64,000 bases of DNA from Protopterus annectens. Lineage: Eukaryota; Chordata; Ceratodontiformes; Protopteridae. The position numbers and the translations under genes were made by a program. The first letter of the stretch is position 1, and each line of letters starts with the position of its first letter. Below are positions 19,340-30,564 of the stretch, piece by piece. Where the stretch lies: positions 1,746,281,220 to 1,746,345,219 of the forward strand of contig NC_056725.1 of assembly GCF_019279795.1 (NCBI RefSeq), written 5' to 3'. Under the pieces are notes generated by a model. The model ran no database searches. It worked only from the letters and a program-made list of their open reading frames with translations, and was not told where the DNA came from.

Positions 19340-21450
19340 CAACAAGGTTCCCTGGCTTACGCCCCCCAAGAAAGTTAATTTCCTGTGCCACTGTCAGGCA
19401 GAGACACAGAAGTGATCCCGGGGTGTATTTCCTATTTCCCATCCACTCATCAAGATTTTTCTTGAAGAGTGCTAATGAAGAACTTTGCTTGACATAGATG
19501 GGTAGCCTGTTCCAGAGTATGAGAAGTCTCTGGGACAGAAATCTATCCCTCCAGCATGTCCTGTTTATTGTGGTGACAAGGGTTAGGTCCCTCGAGCATG
19601 TAGCTCAGAGGGATTGGGATTTCTTTAGGTGTAGCATGTCCAACAGCTCTGGGTTTGACATAGCTTTATATGTTAGGCAGAGATCACCTCAGAGTAGGCG
19701 ATATGCTACGCAGTAAAGCTGGAGTTTTTTGAGGCGGTCAGTATAGGGCATTTGTTTGAGGCCATTAATCCTCTTTGTGAGGTACTTCTGTGGCCTTTCC
19801 AGCTGCTGCAGATGTCTTGTGAGGTACATTCCAAAAGAGGCATTGTACTCTATAATGGGTCTAATGAGTGTCGAGTAGAGGGGAACAATGACCTCTTTTT
19901 TCCTGGATGAGAACCCTTTTATATTGAGGTGTGCCATGTTGAAGGACTTCCTGACTACTGTGGCAATGTGACTATCAAAGGAGAGACTACTGTCCGCCTA
20001 GGTCTCTTATCATGCATTCGGTGTTAAGTAGGTTGCTGCCTATGTGGTAGTTCATGGGTACAGAGTTTTTACCAAAGGGGATGACACTGCACTTTTTGGT
20101 ATTGAACTTGAGGCCATGGCTCTGACACCAGGTATCTGTCTCAGCGAGGCCCTTCTGTAGGATGTCCACATCATTTGGGGACTTGACTATGGCTCTTAGT
20201 TTGCAGTCATCTGTGAACTTCATTAGCCAGAGGCCTTCTGTGTTAGCCTGTACTTTAGAGAAGTAGATACCAAACAGGAGAGGTCCCAGGACGGAACCCT
20301 GTGGTACTCCACTTGTCACTGCTTTGAGGTTAGATTTGGAGTCTGCAACTTTTACAGTGTGGGTTCTGTCAGTGAGCCAGTTGGCAACCCATCTTGTGAC
20401 ATAGGGATTTATACCTAGTTTAGTGAGTTTAGCTATAATTCTAGAATGGGGATGGTGTCAAAAGCCTTGGCGAGGTCAAGATAGGCTGTGTGAACCACCT
20501 TACCCTCATCTACAGCTTTGGTGACTGCCTCAAAGAAAGTCGATCAGGTTCAAGAGGCATGATCTGCCTTTCACAAACCCAAACTGGGTGGGATCCAGAG
20601 TTTGGAGGTTACCAATGTCTTTGTTTATGAGTTCCATGATGATACGTTCCATGGCCTTGTAGACCAGGCTCTTTAGGCTAATAGGTCAGTAGTTCCCGGG
20701 ATCAGTGGTGGCTCCCCCTTTGTGGAGTGGGATAACTGTTGCTGTGCACCATTCAGTGGGCACAAAGCCTGATGCGAGGCTATTATTGAACATGGTGCTT
20801 AAGTGGGAAGCCAGTTCATTCTGAAGTTCATGTAAAATGCAGCCTGTGATGATGTCTGGTCCCATGGATGCTGTGTTTTTGGCTTTAGAGAGTGCAGCTT
20901 TTACCTGCATAATTGTGATTACAGGGACTCTGCATTCTTTCTGTATAGATATGGGTCCTTTAGGGTGTGTGGGGTGGTAAAGTTAGCACTGAACCTATCT
21001 GCCAGGATGTTGGCAATATCAGTTGGTTCTGTAATTTTCGTGCCATTGTGCTGTAACTCAGAGCAGATCTGGGTGTTGCCATCGAGATTCTTGACATAAC
21101 TATAGAATGCTTTGTGGTTGTCCTTAGAATTAGTGGCAATTTTGTTTTTCGTAGCTAGCTTTGGAGGATCTTATAAGGGATCTCAGCTTCTTACTGATGC
21201 TGACCAGGGAGCTCCTCCACTCATGGGATTTTACTGTCTTTTGCAACAGTTTCTTCCTTCTGTTGTACAGTTTGTTTATGGCAGGGGACCACCAGATTGG
21301 CTTCCTTTTTTTGGAGGATAGTATCTTGGTTCTGTTTGGGATAGCATGATCCATGCACTCGTGTAAGTGCTTATAGAGTGCATTTGTGTAGGATTCAGCA
21401 GTTGTAGCTGTATTGTCCATTTGCATGGGTTGCATGAAGCATGGATAACC
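19340..21450 (-). pseudogene. CR1-C ORF2, reverse transcriptase half
   Basis: Minus frames encode RT blocks in order: KLYNRRKKLLQKTVKS linker (21130-21435), ALSKAKNTASMGPDIITG and TATVIPLHKGGATTDPGNY (20686-20910), SGVPQGSVLGPLLFGIYFS and the catalytic variant KFTDDCKLRAI (19987-20319, FADD changed to FTDD), and VPLYSTLIRPIIEYNASFGM with RLKKLQLYCVAYRLL (19689-19937). The frames are separated by shifts and stops. The gene continues into 28392-29200 after removal of CR1-A. Confidence 0.85.
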
Positions 21451-21576
21451 AGTGTCTGTCAGCCTGGGATGACACGCTCAACAAGCCACGTTGCTTCGCT
21501 AGGGATGGCTTGCACCTGTCACCCCTGGGCTTTCCAATACTGGCTAAGGCTCTTGCCACCCCCATAGTGCCTTTTT

Positions 21577-23721
21577 ATGCAAGGCTCAAAAGCCAAACCC
21601 ACCTCCATAGACAACACAAGGAAAAAGAAACTAAGGGTAATGCTGCTCAACGCCAGAAGTCTAAACCTCAAGATGCACACACTCGAGGCTCTCCTCAGTA
21701 TGGAGAATATCGATATCTGTGCAGTAACAGAAACCTGGTTCAAGGCTCCCGAGAGCACCTCCAGCACTACCAGGTTATACCTCATACTTTGCTTTTCGGC
21801 CCCAAAACTCAGACCGAACAACAAAAGGAGGGGGAGTATCCATATTCATCAAAGATACCCACACCTCCAGGTTAGTGGCACTGCACGAAGCATCAGAGAC
21901 CATCCATGTGCAACTAACAGTGGGCAAAACTGCCTTTCAGTTTGTAGCCTGCTACAGACCACCATCCCAAACTCAGGAACCCCACTCAGCTTTCCTGAGA
22001 ACACTGGAGAATATGAAGGTCTCTCCAAACACCATTATATTGGGTGACTTCAACTACCCAAACATAGAATGGGAGCACTACTCAAGCCCCAACACCCTCG
22101 CCCAATGGTTCCTAGAATTTATAAACTCAAATGCTATGGAAAAACTGGTCACCACTCCCACAAGAGGGGAAATCATATTGGACCTGATCATCACAAACTT
22201 GGGGACTCTGTGTTCCATACCAGAGGTATACCCCCTCATTGGTAAGATCTGACCATAAATGAATCTCACTGGCCATCCATATCCCATCCCCACACCCAGC
22301 CAAGGAAACCATGGTGAAGAACTTCTCAAAAGCAAACTTCACACTTCTCAAAACCGAGGTGGAATCCTTCAAAGCCCCCGGGCCAGTGGAAAGTATTGCC
22401 CAAACTGCAGAATCCTTTACAAACACATTCTATGGACACCTACAGGAATGCATGGATCATGCTATCCCAAATAAAACCAAGACTCACTCCTCCAAAGGCA
22501 GGAGACCTGTCTGGTGGACCCCAGCCATAAATAAGCTATACAACAGAAGGAGAAAGCTACTACATGATAGAGCAAAATCCCAAAAAGGGAAGGCATCTTT
22601 GATCAGTACTAGCAAGAAACTATGATCCCTCATAAAATCATCTAAGCCCAGCTTCGAAAGAAAAATTGCACAAGACGCTAAAGATAATCACAAGGCCTTC
22701 TTTAGTTATGTCAGGAACCTGGGTGGCAACTCCTAGATATGCTCTGAGTTAGTGCAAAATGACAAAAAATACACTGAACCCACAGACATTGCCAACATCT
22801 TGGCAGACAGGTTCAGTGCAAACTTCTCCCCCCCCTTCCCCCCAAAAAGAGTAAATGTCTATCCTGACAGAGTGTAGCCTCCCTGACATCACAGATGCAC
22901 AGGTGAGAGCTGCCCTCTCCAAAGCAAAAAACACAGCATCAATTGGACCGGACGGTGTCCCGGGCTGCATCTTACACGAGCTCCAAGAAGAACTGAACCC
23001 TCACATAAAGTCACTGTTCAATCTCAGCCTTACTACAGGATATGTACCCAAGGAATGGCATACAGCAACAGTGGTCCCACTCCACAAAGGTGGTGCCACA
23101 ACAGACCCCAGAAACTGTCGTCCTATAAGCCTGACTAGCCTGGTCTGCAAAGCTATGGAGTGTATCATCATGGAACTCATAAACAAAGACATTGGGAACC
23201 TCCAAACACTGGATCCTACACAATTCGGCTTTGTTAAGGGCAGATCTTGCCTCTTGAACCTGGTCACCTTCTTTGAAACAGTCACCAAAGCCATAGATGA
23301 AGGGACGGTAGTCCACACAGCCTACCTGGACCTCGCAAAAGCCTTCAACACAATACCCCACTTGGGCATCATAAATAAGCTCACCAGCTTAAATATCAAC
23401 CCCTATGTCACAAGATGGGTTACAAACTGGCTCAGGGATAGAACCCACATGGTCAGAATTGCAGGTGCCATGTCAGACTCTAAACCAGTTACAAGTGGCG
23501 TCCCACAAGGCTCAGTCCTGGGACCTCTCTTGTTCGGTATATATTTCTCTGAGGTACAGGCTAACACGGGAGGACTATGGCTGACCAAGTTCGCAGATGA
23601 CTGCAAACTGGGTGCCATAATCGACTCGCCGACTGACACAAGCATCCTCCAAAAGGGTCTCACAGAGACAGGTAACTGGTGCCAGAGCCATGGCCTAAAG
23701 CTAAATGCTTTAATGTTATAA
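21577..23721 (+). pseudogene. CR1-A ORF2: endonuclease and RT N-terminal two thirds
   Basis: The endonuclease spans two frames: RVMLLNARSLNLKMHTLEAL and AVTETWFKAPES (21577-22047), then FVACYRPPSQT, NTIILGDFNYPNIEWEHY and ILDLIITNLGT (21875-22252). The RT frame 22855-23721 is open for 288 codons: KAKNTASIGPDGVPGCI, TATVVPLHKGGATTDP, AYLDLAKAFNTIPHLG (motif A, catalytic Asp retained), SGVPQGSVLGPLLFG (motif B) and KFADDCKLGAI (motif C intact). It is cut by the CR1-B insertion after GLKLNA. The 3' end follows at 27522. Few lesions compared with CR1-C agree with its younger position in the nest. Confidence 0.85.
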
Positions 23722-23728
23722 CTGCCTC

Positions 23729-24616
23729 ATGTACACAGACAACCCTCTCCTCCTCCCACATAACACAAATACTTGCGAGAGATGCAGCTATTTAGCCAAA
23801 CTGGAGGCTGAGCTCTCTCAACTCAGGACTGGCAAGACCAGACAGGAGGAGAAGGCAACTACACACACCACAAAACCAGCCTCACATAATGCTACCACTC
23901 CACTGAATCAAACACATAAACACACAAAGACATACTCGGAGGCTCTGAGTAAAAATTTACCTAAACAGCAGAGGCCTCCAAAGCAGACACCCAAACAACT
24001 GCTACCTCAAGACACCCCACAAGCAACACATAAACCACAAAAGCAGTGTGCAAAGCAGTCACAGCCCTTAAGGCCAAATACAACACCAAACATACTTGTC
24101 ATAGGTGACTCCATAGTCAGACACACTGACGTCCCACTCACCAGGCTGAACAAGGAGAGGGTCACAGTAAGCTGCCTATCGGGCGCTAGAATCCGCCACA
24201 TAACACAAGCACTCGGGTCACTCCACAGCAAGTACAAATATGACACAGTCATTGTCCATGCTGGTGTGAGCGACCTGAGACGTACCTCCCTGGACTGCAT
24301 GAAAAGAGACATAGAGGAGCTCTCTGATTATGTAGCCCAGGCAGGTATGACCCTAACCCTGAGCAGTATCCTTCCTTCACCAAGAATGATGCCACAATAT
24401 AGAGACAAGATGATCAGCTTTAACAATTGGCTTAATGTCTGGTGTCATTCAAAGGGGATCCAGTGTCTGTCTGCCTGGGATGACATGCTTGACAAGCCAC
24501 GCTGTAGCAAGGGACGGCTTGCACCTGTCACCCTGGGATTCGGATATTGGCTAAGGCTCTTGCCACCCCATAGTGCCTTTTTAGGCAAGGCTCAAATTCT
24601 AAACCTACCACCCTAG
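23729..24616 (+). CDS. CR1-B ORF1: SGNH/GDSL hydrolase-type protein (open, 295 codons)
   Basis: N-terminal region with CERC (residues 16-19), the surviving half of a paired CxxC motif complete in CR1-C (CRNC then CERC). A basic, low-complexity linker to about residue 118 follows, then an SGNH hydrolase domain: NILVIGDSIVRH (Ser block I, residues 121-132), DTVIVHAGVSDLRR (block III; family consensus GxND, here the Asn is Ser, residues 179-182). The C-terminal Asp-His block, DGLHLSPLGF in CR1-A, is broken here (GRLAPVTLGF). Esterase-type ORF1s are known in CR1/L2-group LINEs, where they are proposed to bind RNA or lipids. The frame is open but the lost catalytic residues suggest no activity. 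The start is the first ATG after truncation; the real start lay further upstream. Confidence 0.75.
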   Translation: MYTDNPLLLPHNTNTCERCSYLAKLEAELSQLRTGKTRQEEKATTHTTKPASHNATTPLNQTHKHTKTYSEALSKNLPKQQRPPKQTPKQLLPQDTPQATHKPQKQCAKQSQPLRPNTTPNILVIGDSIVRHTDVPLTRLNKERVTVSCLSGARIRHITQALGSLHSKYKYDTVIVHAGVSDLRRTSLDCMKRDIEELSDYVAQAGMTLTLSSILPSPRMMPQYRDKMISFNNWLNVWCHSKGIQCLSAWDDMLDKPRCSKGRLAPVTLGFGYWLRLLPPHSAFLGKAQILNLPP

Positions 24617-24635
24617 AAAACAAAATGGGAAGAAA

Positions 24636-27409
24636 TTGAGGGTAATGCTGCTCAATGCCAGAAGTCTAAATCTCAAAATGCACGCACTCGAGGCCCTTCT
24701 CAGTATGGAGAACATCGATGTCTGTGCTGTAACTGAAACCTGGTTCAAGGCTCCTGAGAGCACCCCGGCACTATTAGGTTTTACCTCATATCATGCGTTC
24801 CGGCCCCAAAACCCGGACCACTCCACAAAAGGAGGTGTATCCATATTCATAAAGGATACTCACACCTCCAGGTTGGTGGCAACGCATGAAGCTTCGGAAA
24901 CCATCCAGGTGCAACAAACAATAGGCAAAACTGCTCTACAAATTGTAGCATGCTACAGGCCACCCTCTCAAACTCAGGAACCCCACACAGCCTTCCTGAA
25001 GACACTGGAGGGTATAAATGTATCTCCAAACACCATCATATTGGGTGACTTCAACTACCCGAATATAGACTGGGAACATTACTCAAGCCCTAACTTTCTA
25101 GCCCAACAGTTCCTGGAGTTCATAAATTCAAATGCCATGGAACAGCTAGTCACTGTTCCCACGAGAGGAGAAAATATACTAGATCTCATTGTCACAAACA
25201 TGGGGACAAAATGCTCCACACCGAAGTATATCCCTCATTGGTGAGATCTGATCATAAACTAATCTCACTGGAAATCCACATCCCCCCACCCCAAACAAAA
25301 AGACCATAGTGAAGAACTTCTCTAAAGCAAACTTCACACTACTCAAGCCTGGTGTGGTATCCTTCAAGGCCCCTGAGTCAGAGGAAACCACAACCCAAGC
25401 TGGAAGCCCTTACAAATGCCTTCTATGAACACCTCCAGGACTGCATGGATCAGGCAATCCCAAATAAAACCAAGACTCTTTCCACAAAGGGCAAACGTCC
25501 AGTCTGGTGGACCCCAGCCATTAACAAACTTTACAATAAGAGGAGAAAGCTATTACATGATAGAACAAAATCCATAAAAGGGAAGTCACCCCTGATCATT
25601 ATTACTAAAAAATACGAGCACTCATAAAATCAACTAAGGCCAATTTTGAGAGAAAAATTGCCATGGATTCAAAGGACAATCATAAGGCCTTTTTCAGCTA
25701 TGTTAGGAACCTGGGTGGAAACTCACAGATATGCTCAGAATTAGTCCAAAATGATACAAAAATCACTGAACCCACAGACATTGCCAGCATACTGGCAGAC
25801 AGGTTCAGTGCAAACTTCAGCCCCCTCCCCCTCGCCCCTAAAGGAGAGATAACTATCCCAGCCGAGTGTAGCCTCCCGAACATCTCAAATGAGGTGAAAG
25901 CTGCTCTCTCTAAAGCTAAAAACACAGCATCAATGGGACCGGATGGTGTCCCCGGCTGTGTGCTACACGAGCTAAATGAGGAATTAAACCCGCACATAAG
26001 GCAGCTGTTTAATCTCAGCCTTACCACAGGATACGTGCCCAAGGAGTGGCGACGGCAACTGTGGTCCCACTCCACAAAGGTGGCGCCTCTACGGACCCTG
26101 GTAATTACCATAAGCTTAACAAGTCTAGTCTGCAAAGCTATGGAGAGGATCATAATGGAGCTCATAAACAAAGATATAGGGACTTGCAGACATTGGACCC
26201 GACCCAGTTTGGCTTTGTCAAGGGAAGATCATGCCTTTTGAACTTGGTCGACTTCTTGAAATAGTCACCAAGGCCATTGATGAGGAAAGGCAGTCCATAC
26301 AGCCTACCTTGACCTTGCAAAGGCTTCGACACAATACCCCACTCGGGTATTGTAGAAAAACTTACCAGCTTAAATGTAAACCCATATGTCACAAGATGGG
26401 TTGCAAACTGGCAAGGACAGAACCCACAGGGTTAGAGTTGCTGGCGTGTCAGACTCCAAGCCGGTCACAAGTGGTGTCCCACAGGGCTCGGTCCTTGGCC
26501 CCTATTGTTTGGCATCTACTTCTCAGAAGTACAGGCCAACATGGGAGGACTTTGGCTGACAAAGTTTGCAGATGACTGCAAACTGGGCGCCATAGTGGAA
26601 AGTGCATCGGACACTGATATCCTTCAGAAGGGACTCACGGAAACAGATAGCTGGTGCCAGAGCCATGGCCTGAAGTTAAACGCCAAAAATGTATAGTCAT
26701 ACCCTTGGGAAAAACAAGGTAACCCCAAGCTACCATATAGGTGGCAATCCACTAAGCACAGAAGAGGTTATCAGGGACCTGGGGACCCAGGTTGACAGTG
26801 GCCTTTCTTTGACACTCACATTGCTAAAGTGGTTAGAAAGACCTTCTACATTGCCCACCTGATCATGAAGGGATTCACATCCAGATCTAGTGAGGTCATT
26901 GTTCCCCTGTACTCTTCACTTATCAGACCAATGATCGAGTACAATGCCCCATTCGGGATGTATCTCACCCGACATCTGCAGCAATTGGAGAGACCCCAAA
27001 GTTCCTCACCAAAAGGATAAAGGGACTCCAAAATCTGTCATATGCTGCCAGATTGAAGAAACTCCAGCTCTATTCAGTCATACCGTCTGCTCAGAGGTGA
27101 CATGTGCCTGACATACAAGGCCATGTCCAACCCGGAATTAATGGACATGCTCCACCTCAAAAATCCAAATCCACCAAAACCACTAGAGCAAGCGACTTAA
27201 ACCTTAGCACGGATATAAATAGGACGTGCTGGAGGGATAGATTTATCACTCAGAGACTCCCTATGCTGTGGAATAAAATCCCGGTCCATGTGAGGCAGAG
27301 CACCTCGCTGACTCTGTTCAAGAGAAATCTAGACCTGTGGATGGGAGATCGTAGGTTTACCCCGGGAATCATCTCTGGGTCACTGCTGGACAGAGGCACA
27401 ACAAACTAA
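24636..27409 (+). pseudogene. CR1-B ORF2: endonuclease plus reverse transcriptase
   Basis: Starts 20 bases after ORF1. The endonuclease (24636-25244) is uninterrupted: NARSLNLKMHALEALLSMEN, VCAVTETWFKAPE, KGGVSIFIKDTHTS, ILGDFNYPNIDWEHYSS and NILDLIVTNMGT. RT blocks follow in several frames: AALSKAKNTASMGPDGVPGC (25663-26241), FGIYFSEVQA with KFADDCKLGAI (26505-26696, catalytic DD kept), VPLYSSLIRPMIEYNAPFGM (26829-27020), and the C-terminal INRTCWRDRFITQRLPMLWN to LLDRGTTN (27104-27409). At least six frame changes separate them. In the family the protein nicks target DNA and primes reverse transcription there. Confidence 0.85.
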
Positions 27410-27880
27410 TGGGCACAGTATTTTTTCATATAAGGGGTGGCGTAAGCCACAATAATTTGGGCTAGGCTTATAAATGCCTTAGGGCAGATAGCCTAGTATA
27501 AACCTATGAACCTATGAACCTATGCCAAAAAGTGCATAGTCATCCCCTTTGGGAAAAACAAAGTGCCCACAAATGACCACATAGGTTGTAATCCATTAAG
27601 TACGGAATAAGTAATTAGGGATTTGGGGACCCATGTAGATAGCGATCTCTCCATTGACAATCACGTTGCCAAAGTGGTTAGAAAGACCTTCTATATAGCC
27701 TACCTTATCACAAAAGGGTTCACATCTAGATCAAGAGAAGTCATTGTGCCCCTCTACTCATAACTCATCAGGCCCATAATTGAATACAATGCCCCATTTG
27801 GGATGTACCTTACCTGACACCTGCAGCAACTGGAAAGACCCCAAAAGTACCTCACCAAGAGGATCAAGGGACTCAAACAG

Positions 27881-28258
27881 ATGCCCTACGCTGTTAGGCT
27901 AAAGAAACTCCAGCTCTACTCGGTTGCTTACCGCCTACTCAGAGGCGATCTGTGCCTGACGTATAAAGCCATGTCCGACCTAGAATTAATGGACATGCTC
28001 CACCTCAGGAAATCCAAATCCTTTAGAGCTACACGCTCCAGGGACTTAAACCTCATTACAGAAATAAATAGGACATGCTGGAGGGACAGATTCATATCCC
28101 AGAGGCTCCCCTCACTCTGGAACAAAATCCCAATCCATGTTAGGCAGAGCCCCTCAATGACCCTCTTCAGGAGAAATCTTGACAAGTGGATGGGAGATCG
28201 CAGGTTTACCCGTGGGATCTCTTCTGTGTCCCTACTAGACAGAGGCACAGTAAACTAA
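27881..28258 (+). pseudogene. CR1-A ORF2 C-terminal segment (125 codons, open)
   Basis: MPYAVRLKKLQLYSVAYRLL, then SRDLNLITEINRTCWRDRFI, ISQRLPSLWNKIPIHVRQSP and ending LLDRGTVN. It is colinear with 12050-12427 of CR1-D and 27104-27409 of CR1-B. Upstream, 27522-27880 holds the preceding RT segment (IPFGKNKVP, VPLYS, IEYNAPFGMYL) with stops. This completes CR1-A downstream of the CR1-B insertion. Confidence 0.85.
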
Positions 28259-28391
28259 CCTTAAAAGGGCTATCTTCTGTGACCTACTATACAGAGGCAC
28301 AGTCAACTAATCTAAAAGGGTGGCGAAAGCCAAACACACTCTGGCTAGGCTTGTAAATGCCCTAGGGCAGATAGCCTAGTATCAACCTATG

Positions 28392-29938
28392 AACCACTAC
28401 TGTCTTAAGAAGCATGAAGTTGGCTTTGGAGAAATTGTTTACTGTGGTTTCCTTAATGGGGGGTGCAGGCGGGATGTTGATATCAAAGGTGATTAGCTTA
28501 TGGTCGGATTGGACCAACGAGGAGTTGACTGCAGGTGTGGAACACCGGTCACTCATGTTGGTAATGACTAGGTCTAGGATATTGTTGCTCCTGGTGGGGG
28601 TGTGGATAGGTTGATCCAGGTCATTAGAGTTTATGAATTCCAGAAAGCGTTGAGCTAAGGAGTTGGTACATGAGTAGTTTTCCCAGTTAATGGTGGGGTA
28701 GTTGAAGTTGCCCATTATTAGGGTGTTTGGTTGAACCCTAATATTTTCCAGTACATCAAGAAAAGAGGAGTGGGAATCCTGGGGCATGGTAGGGGATCTG
28801 TAGCAAGCTATAATTTGGATTGCAGTTTTGCCCAGAGTTAGTTGCACTTGGATAACCTCGGATACATTATGCTGAGCAACTAGCCTGGAGGTGTGGATAT
28901 CCTTAATGAATATGGACACATGTCTGCCTTTGGTGTTTTGGTCCAGGTTACATGGCCGAAAAGTGTGGTATGAGTTATAGCCTGGTGGTGCAGAGGTGCT
29001 CTCTGGAGCCTTGACCAGGTCTCAGTCACTGCACAGATATCAATGTTCTCCATTTTAGCAAGTATCCGGAATCCCAGGGGTGACAGCTGCAGGCCATCTG
29101 TGGCAAAGCATCGTGGACTGTCGACCATGTCATCCCAAGCAGACAGATACTGGATCCCCTTAGAATGACACCAGAAGCTTAGCCAATTGTTGAAGTCAAT
29201 CATTTTGTCCTTGTACCTTGTATCATTCTGGGCGATGGCAGAATGCTACTCAGGGCTAGGGTCATACCTCCCTGGGCTACAAGATCAGAGAGCTCTTCCA
29301 TGTCTCATTTCATATAGTCCAGGAAGGTACATCTCAGGTCATTCACACCAACATGGACAATGACAGAGTCATATATGTACTTGTTGTGGAGTGACCTGAG
29401 TGTGTGGGTTATGTGGTGGATCCTGGCACCTGACATGCAGCTGACAGTAACCTTCTCCTTGTTTAGCCTGGTGAGTGGGACATCAGTGTGCCTGACTATA
29501 GAGTCACCTCTGACTAGTGTGTTGGGTACATTGTTTTGCCTTATTGGATGTGGTTGAATGGCACACTGAGTCTGTGGGCTATGTGTCATTTGGGTTGTGT
29601 TGGGGGATGGAACTTGCTTGTGTTTCTGCTTTGGAGGTCTCTGTGGTGCAAATGTTTACCTTCTCCTCATGACTGTCAAGTTCAGTCTTGGTTGGAGAGA
29701 GCTTTACCTTCAGTTTGGCTAGATAAGTACATCTCTCACAGGTTGTAGTGTTGGGTGGTAGGATGAGAGGGTTGTCTGTGTACATGAGGCAATTTCTACA
29801 TTGCCTCAAGATGCCCAGATTCATCAGATAGACAGGAGAGAACACTGGGAGCTGACCCTTGGTAATGCCTGAAAAAAAAACTATTTTCCTGTAGATAAGT
29901 GAGGAAAGTGAGTACAAGGGCTGATTTTCTCTAAGCAA
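28392..29938 (-). pseudogene. CR1-C ORF1 and endonuclease (5' half of the element)
   Basis: Leftward from 29938: ILRQCRNCLMYTDN and TTTCERCTYLAKL (paired CxxC motif with about 17 residues between the pairs), then the SGNH domain in another frame, NTLVRGDSIVRHTDVPLTRL and DSVIVHVGVNDLRCT with the canonical GVND (29305-29589). The C-terminal DGLQLSPLGF has Gln for the catalytic His. The endonuclease follows: SIFIKDIHTSRL, YRSPTMPQDSH, LIMGNFNYPTINWENYS (GDFN changed to GNFN), NILDLVITNMSDR and SDHKLITFDI (28362-28919). The frames are broken in several places. Confidence 0.85.
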
Positions 29939-30000
29939 GTGAGAAAAGTAAGTACAAAAATTTATTTTCCTCTAGGTAATGAGGAAGGTTGAGTGCTATA
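29881..30000. repeat. Three 40-bp tandem repeats in the CR1-C leader
   Basis: Units at 29881-29920, 29921-29960 and 29961-30000 follow the pattern yTATTTTCC-TAG-TAA-TGAGgAAaGT-AGT. They lie just upstream of the ORF1 start of minus-strand CR1-C, where LINE promoters often carry tandem repeats. Confidence 0.8.
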
Positions 30001-30308
30001 GTAATTAGTAGCTTATTTAGTGCTTACAAGTTCTGAACAAGTGCTGAGCACGAATAAGCAAATTTAAGTGATAAAACTACGAATCTGTATATGCAATAGA
30101 CAAGTTACAGGACAGAAACAAGTGCAAATGCAGGCTTTTAAATCAGAAAGTTGAGAGAGATGGAAGAGATTACCCAAACGGCCAATAACTACAATTTCTG
30201 GGCCAGAACCACTCCTTATGTGGTAGACAGGTTACCTAGTGCTTACCACTCCCTCTGATAAGCTAGAAGGCTTCTCTTCAACACATAAAGGCTTGGGGGG
30301 CTCAGAAG

Positions 30309-30441
30309 GGTTGGGAGGGTGGCCTAATGGTTAAGGTGTTTGCCTTACAAACACAAGGTGCAGGGTTTGAGTCTCACAAGGGATAATTAGATAGGCTTAC
30401 AATGACTCGCAAGGGCAGTTAGCCTAGTACTAACCTATGAA
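30309..30441 (+). mobile_element. SINE1: short tRNA-derived SINE with CR1-like tail
   Basis: gggtggcctaatggttaagg is an A-box-like start and cagggtttgagtctc a B box about 35 bases later, giving a tRNA-like head of about 70 bp (a Val-type tRNA is possible). After a short linker the tail aggcttacaatgactcgcaa, gggcagttagcctagtact and aacctatgaac resembles the CR1 3' UTR and end tail at 27465-27521 and 28350-28391. It lies in the CR1-C leader. Confidence 0.8.
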
Positions 30442-30564
30442 CTAAGCTTACATACAGTCCTGGATACAGCAAATCTGTATCTGGAACACTAATTACAGGA
30501 AATGTAGGAAACAGGCTTACAGTTTTTTTTTATACAGAAAAGTAGCAAAAACAGTAGTAAAAAC

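Larger units (their letters stand above)
23709..27521 (+). mobile_element. CR1-B: nearly full-length CR1-like LINE inserted in CR1-A
   Basis: 3.8 kb in the same orientation as CR1-A. It starts just before the ORF1 start homologous to that in CR1-C and ends with three aacctatg-type units. CR1-A codons on both sides (GLKLNA and AKKCIVIPF) join in phase when it is removed. The 4-base ATGC at 23705-23708 and 27522-27525 is the only possible duplication. ORF1 and ORF2 are both present, ORF2 with frameshifts. Confidence 0.85.
21451..28391 (+). mobile_element. CR1-A: CR1-like LINE inserted in CR1-C, split by CR1-B
   Basis: The 5' part 21451-23708 starts near the end of ORF1 (DGLHLSPLGF) and covers the endonuclease and most of the RT. 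The 3' part 27522-28391 resumes at the next codon (AKKCIVIPFGK) and ends with the 3' UTR ctaggcttgtaaatgccc and aacctatgaacc. Sharing of aacc at 21447-21450 and 28392-28395 marks the insertion point in CR1-C. Confidence 0.85.
19289..30560 (-). mobile_element. CR1-C: CR1-like LINE inserted in L1, split by CR1-A
   Basis: The 3' half (19289-21450) has the tail ggttcataggtaggtactag and RT text. The 5' half (28392 to about 30560) has endonuclease, ORF1 and leader. Joining 21450 to 28392 at the shared aacc restores a continuous endonuclease-to-RT linker comparable with CR1-A and CR1-B. CR1-like features are the esterase-type ORF1, the EN-RT ORF2 and a short tandem 3' tail. The 5' end is uncertain; leader sequence continues past SINE1 to about 30560. 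Confidence 0.8.

Noticed and set aside
23001-23361. Minus-strand ORFs of 105 and 116 codons
   Set aside because: Antisense to the open RT frame of CR1-A.
30309-30441. A functional tRNA gene
   Set aside because: A and B boxes are present but the acceptor stem does not pair and a CR1-like tail follows; a SINE fits better.
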